Assembly (NCBI GenBank): GCA_965221465.1
Contig: OZ244892.1
Location: 4,588,001-4,652,000, forward strand
Source of the DNA: Azophilus sp965221465
GTDB taxonomy: Bacteria; Pseudomonadota; Gammaproteobacteria; Pseudomonadales; Azotimanducaceae
Direction: 5' to 3'
Length of the DNA stretch: 64,000 nt
The notes beneath the pieces were generated by a model. It made no database searches, was not told where the DNA came from, and saw nothing but the letters and a program-made list of their open reading frames with translations. The position numbers were made by a program, and so were the translations under genes. Shown piece by piece: positions 1 through 8,502 of the stretch (within the stretch, counting starts at the first letter, position 1; every line of letters starts with the position of its first letter).

Positions 1-69
1 ACGAGGCCAACTGTACGCTAACCGCGTTGTAATGGAAAGGTAGGACGGGAGCGCGGGCTCGCTCGTCGC

Positions 70-972
70 GTGAGCTTCCCGTCTTCGGGGCGCCAAGGTT
101 GGCCCACTCCGTATGATCGGCCACTGCAACAAAACCGAGGGGGTGACTTAGGTGTACGGAACTTCTTTGCGCTGCTGGCAACACCTTGGATCGCGACGCA
201 CTACGGATGGGAGATGGGCTTCTATTCACTCGGTGCCGTGGGATTGGTCTGGTGGCTCTTCTGGCAGAGACATGCGACACCGGGCCCTGAACAACACCCG
301 CGGATATCCTCAGCGGAACTGAAACTCATACAAAGCGAAGGCGAAAAGACCGATGCGTTACCGCCTCCGATGGCCGCACTGCTCCGCACCCCCGCCGTAT
401 GGACGATTATTGTAGGCCACTTCTGTGCCAATTGGGGTGGCTACGTACTCCTTGCCTGGATGCGTACCTACATCAACAAGGGGCTTGGCTTCGACTTCGC
501 CGCGGTCGGCATATTCACCATGATCCCGGCACTGTTTTCGTTTCTCGCCCTGAATGCCGGTGGTTGGCTGGCTGACTGTTTTCTCCGCCAGGGCTTCAGC
601 AAGACGCGGGTACGCAAAGTCATGCAGACGGTCGGGTTTGGTGGCTCAGCAGCGGTGCGCGCCGTCGTCGGTTACGTGGAAAGCGTCGCGCTGGCCATAG
701 CGTTGATGTCGCTCGGCAACGTATTCGGTGGCGCCATGGCCGGTGGCTTCGGCGTCAATCACCTGGACATCGCGCCGCGTGGCGCAGGTGTGATCATGGG
801 GCTTTCCAACACGGCAGGAACGATCCCCGGCATCGTCGGCGTGTATGTCAGCGGCATGATTCTGCAGGCGACCGGTTCCTGGACTCTGGTTTTTCAAACC
901 GCAGCGGGTGTGCTGACTATCGGACTGGTGGTTTACCTGGTCTTCGCCAGGGCTGAGAAGTTGTTTGATTGA
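70..972 (+). pseudogene. 5'-truncated MFS transporter (SLC17/ACS-like)
   Basis: The last two thirds of the product is a typical MFS membrane protein: several hydrophobic helices, a cytoplasmic linker after about residue 65, and a C-terminal half with small-residue-rich helices (for example GGAMAGGFGVNHLDIAPRGA). It resembles the anion:cation symporter/SLC17 group, whose members are about 420-450 aa. Only about 270 recognisable residues remain here, beginning near TM5. The first 30 codons (bases 70-160) are not membrane-like and look unrelated, so the N-terminal helices are missing. I read this as a gene remnant cut off by rearrangement upstream; a start or frame error near 160 is an alternative. 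A dispersed repeat follows about 60 bp after the stop. Confidence 0.65.
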
Positions 973-1030
973 AGCCGTCGAGTCGCAACGATACGAACAA
1001 CGCGCTGAAGTGAAGGACCGGCCCGTCCCT

Positions 1031-1096
1031 GTCAGCAACTTTCGTCGCGAGGGCGAGTGCATCGGCGTCCGCAGCAGGAAGTCGGTGACGGATGCG
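1031..1096. repeat. Dispersed inverted-repeat element, copy A
   Basis: The stretch 1058-1096 is the reverse complement of 24121-24159 with a single mismatch over 39 bases. 1031-1056 matches the left end of copy B at 13662-13686. The ends carry GTCACC/GGTGAC. It lies between the MFS remnant and the 3' end of the sugar ABC operon, and no coding potential is evident. Confidence 0.75.
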
Positions 1097-1207
1097 CGCA
1101 AGCCCGTCCCGGCACGATGGTGGAATTTTGGGCCGGTATTGGTCCGACCGTGGTCGCTTGGAGCATCGAGCGGCTTGTTGCCCAACCCACACGAATTTCA
1201 GCAGAGC

Positions 1208-2350
1208 CTAATTCGAAAACAGCGAGAGATTGGATTTCGCGTCGAAAAAGATCGCTTTGTCGAGGTCGACCCTGAACGTTTCGAGACTGCCGATCGATGG
1301 CAACTCATTGAGTCGGCCACGCGAGACTATTGTAGATTCACCTCCTTTCGAAAGGCCGCAGTGTACGATGACCTCATTCCCTATTGGTTCCAGGATGTCA
1401 ATTCTAAGAGTCAGGAACGCCTGATTGGCTCGTTCCCCTTGTCCCTGGTCTAGAACGATGTCTTCCGGCCGTATCCCGAACTTCACGTTCCCGTCCTCCG
1501 GGAGTTTGAAGCGGTCCACTATCGCTTTGGGCAGATCGATTCGCAAGTTGCTTGTGGTGTCAGTGAAACAAGCCGTCTTTCCTGCTCCATTGGCCCAGCT
1601 GATTCGTCCCTCGATCAGGTTCATTGCGGGGCTGCCGATGAATCTGGCAACGAATTCGTTCGCCGGATTCCCATAGATCGTGAGGGGGGAGTCGAATTGC
1701 AGTACGTTGCCGCCGTTTACCACGGCAATCCTTTCAGCCATTGTCATCGCCTCGACCTGGTCGTGGGTCACGTAGATCATGGTTTTCCCGAGCCGCTGAT
1801 GAAGCCTCACGATCTCCGTTCTCATCTGGGTACGCAGGCTGGCGTCAAGGTTGGAAAGCGGCTCGTCGAACAGAAAAATGTCCGCATCTCTGACGATGGC
1901 TCGACCGACGGCAACACGCTGCCGTTGCCCCCCCGAAAGCTCTTTCGGCTTGCGGTCGAGCAGGTTGCACAGTTCGAGAATCGCTGCGGCGTAGGCGACG
2001 CGTTCCGCGATCTCGGCTTTCGGCATTCTGGTTTGTCTGAGCGCAAAAGCCATGTTCTGCCGAACGGTCATGTGTGGGTATAGGGCGTAGTACTGAAACA
2101 CCATGGCGATGTTGCGGTCTTTGGGCGCCAACTCGTTCACGACGCGCCCGTCCATGAGAATTTCGCCCGAGGTCACATCCTCGAGACCAGCAATCAGGCG
2201 CAATAGTGTACTCTTGCCGCAACCGGAAGGGCCCACTAGCGTAACGAATTCGCCGTTGTCGATACTGAGCGAGACATCCTTCACGGCAACGTAGCCATTG
2301 GGGTAGACCTTACGAACATTTTTGAGCTCAACGCCAGAAATGTCAGACAT
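1208..2350 (-). CDS. Sugar ABC transporter ATPase (MalK/UgpC family)
   Basis: Energises sugar import by hydrolysing ATP at the cytoplasmic face of the two permeases encoded just upstream. Visible motifs are Walker A GPSGCGKST (residues 40-48), Q-loop around Q86, signature LSGGQ (138-142), Walker B IFLFDEP (158-164) and the H-loop in YVTHDQ near 196. The 380-aa length and the C-terminal part after about residue 235 fit the MalK/UgpC subfamily with an OB/TOBE regulatory domain. It is the last gene of the minus-strand operon, 7 bp after the second permease. The substrate is inferred from the neighbouring glycosidases, not from this protein. Confidence 0.93.
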   Translation of the reverse strand: MSDISGVELKNVRKVYPNGYVAVKDVSLSIDNGEFVTLVGPSGCGKSTLLRLIAGLEDVTSGEILMDGRVVNELAPKDRNIAMVFQYYALYPHMTVRQNMAFALRQTRMPKAEIAERVAYAAAILELCNLLDRKPKELSGGQRQRVAVGRAIVRDADIFLFDEPLSNLDASLRTQMRTEIVRLHQRLGKTMIYVTHDQVEAMTMAERIAVVNGGNVLQFDSPLTIYGNPANEFVARFIGSPAMNLIEGRISWANGAGKTACFTDTTSNLRIDLPKAIVDRFKLPEDGNVKFGIRPEDIVLDQGQGERANQAFLTLRIDILEPIGNEVIVHCGLSKGGESTIVSRGRLNELPSIGSLETFRVDLDKAIFFDAKSNLSLFSN

Positions 2351-2357
2351 CCCGGGT

Positions 2358-3245
2358 TTATCCCTTGGTGCCGCTCATTGCCGCGTTGGCAACGAACAAT
2401 CGCTGGAATGACAAGAATATAATCAGCATCGGTAATGAAAGCAGTATGGATCCGGCCATCAGCATGGTCCATTCGACTCTGAATTCAAACCTGAACATTG
2501 CCATGCCCAGTGGCAGTGTGTACATGTCCGGCGTTGTCGTTACGATTACCGGCCACAGAAAGTCATTCCATGATCCTTGAAAGGTGTAAATGGCCAATGC
2601 CACGAGGGCCGGTTTGGAAACCGGAAGTATGACTTTCCAAAGTGTCTGAATTCGATTGCAGCCATCGATGCGGGCTGCTTCTTCAAGTTCCCTGGGCAAG
2701 GTCTCGAAAAACTGCTTCATCAGAAAAATACCGAAGATCTGCACGATCCCGGGAATTATCAAACCTTGATAGGTGTTGATCATCCCGAAATGGTTCAACA
2801 GCATGAACTTTGGAACGAGTGTGACATGCCCGGGAACCATCAAGGTTGCCAGGAAACAGTAGAATATGAACTGGCGCCCGGGAAACTCGATGCGTGCAAA
2901 CGCGTACCCCGCACAGGATGCGAAGAACAAATTGCTCAATGTCACACAGGTGACGACAACAGCGCTGTTCAGCAGCCACGATGCAAATGGAATTTCTGTC
3001 CATAGACGGCGATAGTTGTCGAGTGTTGCCGGGTCCGGAAGAAACTGGATAGGCCAATTGAACACATCGCCTGGAGGTTGAAACGATATGGAAAGCGACC
3101 AGATGTACGGGCCGACAAACAGCAGGCAGGCGATAACAACTACGAATAGCGCCAAGGTCTTGCGACCGGCCACCATCGTACTCTGCTTCAGCGCTTTCTT
3201 ATGTGGCGCAAGCGCAGAATCTTCGATTGTCGCCGGCATGCTCAT
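2358..3245 (-). CDS. Sugar ABC transporter permease (MalG/UgpE-like)
   Basis: Second integral membrane subunit of the sugar importer. About six hydrophobic segments are visible, with the cytoplasmic EAA loop (EEAARIDG followed by LP) that contacts the ATPase. The frame stays open upstream to 3746, but that extension overlaps the other permease. The start MSMPATIEDS at 3245 gives 295 aa and a 4-bp ATGA overlap with the upstream permease stop, typical of translational coupling. Family length is 270-300 aa. Confidence 0.92.
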   Translation of the reverse strand: MSMPATIEDSALAPHKKALKQSTMVAGRKTLALFVVVIACLLFVGPYIWSLSISFQPPGDVFNWPIQFLPDPATLDNYRRLWTEIPFASWLLNSAVVVTCVTLSNLFFASCAGYAFARIEFPGRQFIFYCFLATLMVPGHVTLVPKFMLLNHFGMINTYQGLIIPGIVQIFGIFLMKQFFETLPRELEEAARIDGCNRIQTLWKVILPVSKPALVALAIYTFQGSWNDFLWPVIVTTTPDMYTLPLGMAMFRFEFRVEWTMLMAGSILLSLPMLIIFLSFQRLFVANAAMSGTKG

Positions 3246-4147
3246 CGACTCTCGTCTTCCGAACCTATGATTTTTTGTTGTACGAGCGTGAATATCAGGA
3301 TGATTGCGAATAGCACCATCGAGGCTGCGGCTGCGTAGCCGAACCGGAAGTATTTGAAAGCGCTGTTGTAGATGTAATAGCTTACGGTCGTCGTCGCATT
3401 GACTGGGCCGCCGTTGCTCATCACGTATATCTGGTCGAACACCTGGAAGGCGCCTATCAACCCCAGCGTCATTACAAAAAAGATTGTAGGCCGCACTCCG
3501 GGAACGGTCACATGCCAGAATCGACCCCAGATGCCTGCGCCATCCATTTCCGCCGCCTCGTACAATGATTTTGGCACGCTCTGCAGTGCGGCCAGAAATG
3601 CGATCATGAAGTAGCCGGATGTCGACCAGACGTTGAGAGCCATGATCGACCCTAACGCATAGCGCGGGGAGCCGATCCAGTCCGGGCCCGCTATTCCGAC
3701 AAGAGACAAAAGATAGTTCAACAATCCGGTGTTGGAATAAATCCACAAGAAGATCACTGAAGTCACGACGGATGAGGTGATCGCCGGTAGATAGAATGCG
3801 GCTCTGAAGAATGCCTGGCCGGGCAGACCTTGATTTACCGCCACGGCGAGCAGCAAGGCGAGCAGGGTCTGCGTGGGAACGACACCCAGGGCATAGACGA
3901 TGGTATTTCGCAGTGCGATGCGGAATACGTCGTCAACGGCGAGTTCGGCGAAGTTTGCCAGGCCGACAAAGTTCTTGTCGGGGACCAGCAGATTCCAGTC
4001 GAAGAAGGCCAGTGGGATTGAAAAGAGTATCGGTCCGAAAGTGAAGGCCGATAGTATAAGCAGTGCCGGCGCCAGAAGCGCAAAACCTGTCAGAGCGGCT
4101 GCATTGCCTTGCGTCCAGTGAATTGTTCTGTTCGGCGGCTTGCGCAT
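3242..4147 (-). CDS. Sugar ABC transporter permease (MalF/UgpA-like)
   Basis: First membrane subunit of the importer, 301 aa with about six transmembrane segments. The EAA loop is seen as YEAAEMDGAG followed by VPGVRP in the second half. It starts 16 bp after the binding-protein stop and overlaps the next permease by 4 bp. The short N-terminal cytoplasmic tail before the first helix is as in UgpA/LacF-type permeases. Confidence 0.92.
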   Translation of the reverse strand: MRKPPNRTIHWTQGNAAALTGFALLAPALLILSAFTFGPILFSIPLAFFDWNLLVPDKNFVGLANFAELAVDDVFRIALRNTIVYALGVVPTQTLLALLLAVAVNQGLPGQAFFRAAFYLPAITSSVVTSVIFLWIYSNTGLLNYLLSLVGIAGPDWIGSPRYALGSIMALNVWSTSGYFMIAFLAALQSVPKSLYEAAEMDGAGIWGRFWHVTVPGVRPTIFFVMTLGLIGAFQVFDQIYVMSNGGPVNATTTVSYYIYNSAFKYFRFGYAAAASMVLFAIILIFTLVQQKIIGSEDESR

Positions 4148-4163
4148 TGGCTTGCTGGTAGAA

Positions 4164-5384
4164 CTAGAGTCTCTCGTTGGCGCGCATCAGTGCGTGCTCG
4201 ATCGGCGCATCAGTCAGGAAGATCGCTTGCATCGCTGTTTGAAGTTCATCCATCAGTCGTTGATTCGGTCCGAGTTGCCACGTTCTGGCATAGCTCGAAG
4301 CCTCAATGAATGTCGCCTGCCGCGGGTCGTCCCTGAGCCCGGCCGCATCCACGACCGATCGCCTGGGAGGCAAACCCAGCTTCAAGGCGGCCCACTCCGC
4401 TTGGCCCTCCCTGCTCGTCAGATACCGCAACAGCCGCCAGGCGTCTTGGGGATATTTCGTGCTGGCGGGAATAACGTAGCCGACCACATAGGCGATGGAT
4501 TCCCGCCGGACCCCGACGGGAATACCCGCTATTTCGTATTGCGTGCCGGCAAATGTGGAATCCATGAAGTTAACGGCCCATAACCCCGAGATTGTCATGG
4601 CAACGCGTTTACGCCCGAGTGCTTCCATGTTCCAGGAAGCCCCCACGTCCGTTGGTACGACGGCGACACCCTCGTCCCTGAGTTGCTTCAAGAACCGAAT
4701 GGCTTCGATAGTGTGTTCGTTGTCGTAGTCGATGCCACCATCCTCCGAGACGATCTCACCACCGTTTTGCCAGATGAAAGGCAGCACAAACTCGACGCTG
4801 TCGACAACGCCGAGGCCGAAGACGTCGGTTACGCCATCCCCGTTCGTATCTTTCGTCAACCGGCGTGCGGCATGCGCCAGTTCCTCCCAACTGGCAGGTG
4901 CGGAAACTATCCCGGCTTCGGCAAACAAGTCTGGATTGTAGAACAGCCCGACTGTAGAAAAATCCTTGGGAACGCCATAGAGTTTTCCGTCCTTGCGGAA
5001 TGCCTCCAGCAAATTCGGTTCGAAATCTTCGAGATCGAAATCCGTATCGCTGTCGATTAAGTCGTCAAGCGGTAGCAGCGTCTCGTAGTTGATCAGCGTC
5101 GGTGCCCAGAACGATTCGAGCATGAACACATCCGGTGCGGTATCGGTACCCAGCATCAACTGGATCTTCTCGATGTAGTTGGCCTGGATCGGCTGATAGA
5201 CCACGTCTACGCTCGGGTTCTGCGCATTGTATCGTTCGACAATGGAATACATGGCGTCGCTTTCGAACGGGCTCGAAATCCAGCCTGCCAGGCGCATCCT
5301 CTCGGATTCCCGCTGGCTGCAAGCCCCAAGCTGGAAAGCGACCAGAACAATCATCGGCAGATATCGTTTTCTTGCCATTCCCAT
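4164..5384 (-). CDS. Extracellular sugar-binding lipoprotein (SBP family 1)
   Basis: Captures the sugar in the periplasm and delivers it to the two permeases. The N-terminus has a basic start, a hydrophobic core and a lipobox LGAC with Cys near residue 22, so it is predicted to be lipid-anchored. The 406-aa length and segments such as GLFYNPDLFAEAG and LTKDTNGDGVTDVFG match family 1 solute-binding proteins of carbohydrate importers. The start codon overlaps the upstream hydrolase stop as TAATG. A second ATG two codons downstream is an equally possible start. Confidence 0.9.
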   Translation of the reverse strand: MGMARKRYLPMIVLVAFQLGACSQRESERMRLAGWISSPFESDAMYSIVERYNAQNPSVDVVYQPIQANYIEKIQLMLGTDTAPDVFMLESFWAPTLINYETLLPLDDLIDSDTDFDLEDFEPNLLEAFRKDGKLYGVPKDFSTVGLFYNPDLFAEAGIVSAPASWEELAHAARRLTKDTNGDGVTDVFGLGVVDSVEFVLPFIWQNGGEIVSEDGGIDYDNEHTIEAIRFLKQLRDEGVAVVPTDVGASWNMEALGRKRVAMTISGLWAVNFMDSTFAGTQYEIAGIPVGVRRESIAYVVGYVIPASTKYPQDAWRLLRYLTSREGQAEWAALKLGLPPRRSVVDAAGLRDDPRQATFIEASSYARTWQLGPNQRLMDELQTAMQAIFLTDAPIEHALMRANERL

Positions 5385-6877
5385 TACCAGAGTCGAACTT
5401 TCTGTTCGCCAGCCGACAAGGCGAACTTTTCTTCGCCGCCATTGCGGATCAGCAGGAGGTCGAAGGGCTCGGGGGTATCGATATACAACTCATTGCCTTC
5501 TGGCTCGAAGATCAGCGTGAGCCTCTCTTCTGCCAATGGCAAATTCCTGATGCCGTGACGAACGCTGCGGGTCATGCGCCAGGTAACCAATCGCCGCGGC
5601 GCCGAAACGGCGAGACCGATGATCGATTCGATCAGCAATGCGATTGGGCCACAGCCGGTCCAGCCAACAAACTCGGGGCGAGATATATCGCCAGGTTCGG
5701 CACTGTCCGGCGCGTAGTTTTCCCAGAACGTTCCTGTTTTCGAGTAAACGGCCGAGAGGTTTTCGAGATGATTGGCGGAAATCGCCGTGGCAAGATCGTG
5801 ATAGCCGGAGGCAGACATCGCCCTCGCGGCAAGATAGACCATCGGCGGCCAGACGGAGCCGCACCAGTAGTGTCCATGGGAGTGATACCTTTCATGGTCG
5901 GCTGACAGGCTGGGAACGACGTGACGCCTCCAGAAGAGAGACTTGTTGCCAAGCGATTCAGCGATTCGCCTGGCATGATCCGCCGGCCGACCTGCAAGCA
6001 GAAGTGGCCAGCACATGGCAGGTGTCATTGTGGAACTGTGCGATCCATCCGGGGCAATATCCGAGTAGCAACCGAGCGTTTCATTCCAGAAGGTATCGAA
6101 AACATAGTCAGCCAGGCGATCGAACTCCCTGGCAAAATCCCGCGCGAGGCCCTTTTTTCCTACCGTTGCCGCAATCTGGCCCAGGCGACGGGCCGCGAGT
6201 GCTTGTTGCGCAGTTATGCAAAGCCAGACGTATCCGTGTGATTCGTGCACCCCTTCGCCGCCTTCTGCAAATGCCCTGGGGGAATTGTCCATTCCTGAAC
6301 CGAGAGCCGTGGTCCAGTAGCCTGTACCGTCTTTTGCCCGCCGGTTGTCTTTCAACCAGGCGTAGTAGCGACACAAGGGGTCAATAACCGTCGCAAGGCG
6401 GCTGGTATCGTTGGTGATGTTATAGAGTAGCCACTCCGCATCTGCAAAGAGCGGAGGATTGATGCCGCTGGGGTGCCCCCGCTCCCAAAAATCTGCACCG
6501 GTGATGGAACTGATTTCACGGCAGATGTAGCCGTCGTCGTGCTGTTTCCTGTAAAAGTTGTCTAGGGATCCGTAAGCGTAGAGCGGTTCGGGAGCATAGC
6601 GCAGGAAGCTCTCCATGAAGCAGGTATCCCACTGAAACAGGTTGTGGCTGAAGGCCGCATCGCAGTGGGTCGTCAGGCCACTCTCTGCTGCAGGCTCGCG
6701 CACCTGGTCGAATGCGATGCTCCATGTTCGCCAGTAAAGTTCAAGCCATTCCGGATGCGAATCCAGGATTGGGGTGGGAAGTGAACCACGGACCGATTCT
6801 GGCAGATCGGGTGCCCTGTAGCTTAGATCGATGCCTTGCCGGTGGGCAACGGCTATCTTGGCGAAATTTTCGGTCAC
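5384..6877 (-). CDS. GH63/trehalase-like (alpha/alpha)6 glycoside hydrolase
   Basis: A probable glycosidase of the GH63/GH37-like (alpha/alpha)6-barrel superfamily, about 497 aa with no signal peptide, so cytoplasmic. Supporting features are the FQWDTCFM segment near residue 90, a central region with Glu/His-rich loops, HYWCGSVWPPM near 345 and FWENYAPDSAEPG near 390, which resemble MGH1-like/GH63 enzymes. I place the start at GTG 6877 because it overlaps the GH32 stop as GTGA and has GGAG upstream; the frame is open to an ATG at 6898. The substrate is unknown. Pairing with GH32 and a sugar kinase suggests a fructose-containing glycoside that also carries another sugar or polyol. Confidence 0.78.
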   Translation of the reverse strand: MTENFAKIAVAHRQGIDLSYRAPDLPESVRGSLPTPILDSHPEWLELYWRTWSIAFDQVREPAAESGLTTHCDAAFSHNLFQWDTCFMESFLRYAPEPLYAYGSLDNFYRKQHDDGYICREISSITGADFWERGHPSGINPPLFADAEWLLYNITNDTSRLATVIDPLCRYYAWLKDNRRAKDGTGYWTTALGSGMDNSPRAFAEGGEGVHESHGYVWLCITAQQALAARRLGQIAATVGKKGLARDFAREFDRLADYVFDTFWNETLGCYSDIAPDGSHSSTMTPAMCWPLLLAGRPADHARRIAESLGNKSLFWRRHVVPSLSADHERYHSHGHYWCGSVWPPMVYLAARAMSASGYHDLATAISANHLENLSAVYSKTGTFWENYAPDSAEPGDISRPEFVGWTGCGPIALLIESIIGLAVSAPRRLVTWRMTRSVRHGIRNLPLAEERLTLIFEPEGNELYIDTPEPFDLLLIRNGGEEKFALSAGEQKVRLW

Positions 6878-8451
6878 CGCAACGACTCCAATCGCCACAG
6901 CCGTCCCGTTGAAATGGTTACGCCGCCGCCGATGGCGTAAATGCTCATGCGGCTCGCGTTGGCGCCGGGAAAAATGAGGTCCGTCAGGACCACTTTGCCG
7001 CCATTGACAAATACCTCGACTACCGATCTGTCGATGATAACCCGCAGGTCCACCGTTTGACCGAACCCCAACGGCGCTTCATGAATGCCGGGAAACCGGT
7101 CACTGAAGCCAACTTCGCCGGAAATCCGCCGATCGATGAAAACGGTCTGCTCGCCGGGCCGAAAGCCCACGCGCGTCCCGCAATCCGGGCCTTGCGCCAC
7201 GATCAGGCCGAATTCTTCGGCGGTCCAGTCTTGGAACTGGCATTCCAGATCGAATGTCAGGCCAGATTCGATCGGCTTGCAGACAGGCTGCGCATTGCCT
7301 GCCTCGAGCCGGCCCGCGAGGGAAATGCTGGCGCCCCGCGCGGAGGCCAGATTGTCGATCGGCTGCTGCCGCAAGGCGTACGCTCCATCGGAGTAGTCGA
7401 GCAAAAGCTTGCGGGGAATGCTCTGGCAGCCCCTCCAGTTCCGGGTCGGAGTCTTCCGCGCATACTGCCAGTTGGAAACCCAGCCGATCCAGACTGGATG
7501 CTCATGCTTCTCGATCCCGGAGAACGACTGGGCGGCATAGAAATCCTTGCCATAATCGAGCCAGGCCCATTTTGCGCTCTGCCCCTCGGCATTTCTGACT
7601 ATGGGCAGTGCCTCGAATCTGAGGCCGTCGAATTCTCCCAAAAAATACTTGCCACCGGAGCCGCCCGACGGGGCTCCGCTGGAAACGTCGACCTTCAGCA
7701 GCCACTTGGCCTGTTCGGGGTTGGCGGGATCGTTGAAGCGCAGGATCTCCGGACATTCCCATTCGACGCCGGGCTCCTCGGGCTCGTGGAAGGCGCCGAG
7801 TTCTTCCCAGTTGCGCAAGTCCCTGGAGCCGTAAAACAAGATCTTGTGCTCCAACGCCAACGCTACAGCCATCACCCACTTGCTGGATTCGTCATGCCAG
7901 AAGATGCGCGGGTCTCGAAAGTGGGCTTGTCGCCGGTCGATTACCGGACCATCGGACAGCTGGCGCCAGGAGCCGCCGCGATCCATGCTGAGTGCGATGT
8001 GCTGGCCTTCAAGCCCGTCCCTGGGATTGTGGCCGGTGTAAGCGGCAACGATTACCCCGCCGCCATGTGCACCGAGCAGGGTCGTATCGCACTCCGCGGC
8101 GCTTCCTGAAAATGCCATGAGCTTGCCGGCGGAAAGCGAAGTGCCGAGGTCTTCCCAGTGCAGGAGATCATTGCTTCGTGCATGACCCCAGACAATGTCG
8201 CCCCAAGTGTTCGCACCTGGATTGTGCTGATAGAAGAGATGGTAGACATCGTCAGCCAGGAACAGCCCATTCGGATCGTTCATCCAGTTTGCAGTCGGAG
8301 TAAAGTGCAGCAATGGTCGAAAACGGTCTTGCAAGAGATAATTCTCTTCCTTGCTAGTTGCGGCAGCTTCCTGGCCCAAAAGAGCCAACGGTGCCGCCTC
8401 GACAGCGCGTATCGGATTGGGCGAGAGACGCCAGTGGCGGGCCCCGGACAA
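6874..8451 (-). CDS. GH32 beta-fructosidase (invertase/levanase type)
   Basis: Hydrolyses beta-fructofuranosides such as sucrose or fructans. The three family blocks are present: WMNDPNG with the nucleophile Asp, FRDPRIFW with the transition-state stabilising Asp, and EWECPEI with the acid/base Glu. A C-terminal beta-sandwich region follows (DRSVVEVFVNGG). No convincing signal peptide is seen, so it is probably cytoplasmic, acting on imported sugar. The start is uncertain: the frame opens at a TTG at 8451 without a clear ribosome site, while an internal TTG at 8334 with GGAAGA upstream would begin close to the catalytic block. It lies about 50 bp after the TonB receptor. Confidence 0.92.
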   Translation of the reverse strand: MSGARHWRLSPNPIRAVEAAPLALLGQEAAATSKEENYLLQDRFRPLLHFTPTANWMNDPNGLFLADDVYHLFYQHNPGANTWGDIVWGHARSNDLLHWEDLGTSLSAGKLMAFSGSAAECDTTLLGAHGGGVIVAAYTGHNPRDGLEGQHIALSMDRGGSWRQLSDGPVIDRRQAHFRDPRIFWHDESSKWVMAVALALEHKILFYGSRDLRNWEELGAFHEPEEPGVEWECPEILRFNDPANPEQAKWLLKVDVSSGAPSGGSGGKYFLGEFDGLRFEALPIVRNAEGQSAKWAWLDYGKDFYAAQSFSGIEKHEHPVWIGWVSNWQYARKTPTRNWRGCQSIPRKLLLDYSDGAYALRQQPIDNLASARGASISLAGRLEAGNAQPVCKPIESGLTFDLECQFQDWTAEEFGLIVAQGPDCGTRVGFRPGEQTVFIDRRISGEVGFSDRFPGIHEAPLGFGQTVDLRVIIDRSVVEVFVNGGKVVLTDLIFPGANASRMSIYAIGGGVTISTGRLWRLESLR

Positions 8452-8502
8452 GCGCCCGGGAACACCGCCACAGGTTTATCGGTTAAAGCGATCCGAAGGG
8501 TA

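Noticed and set aside
2358..3746. 462-aa permease with a long N-terminal extension
   Set aside because: The extension overlaps the other permease gene out of frame; the start at 3245 with ATGA overlap is far more plausible.
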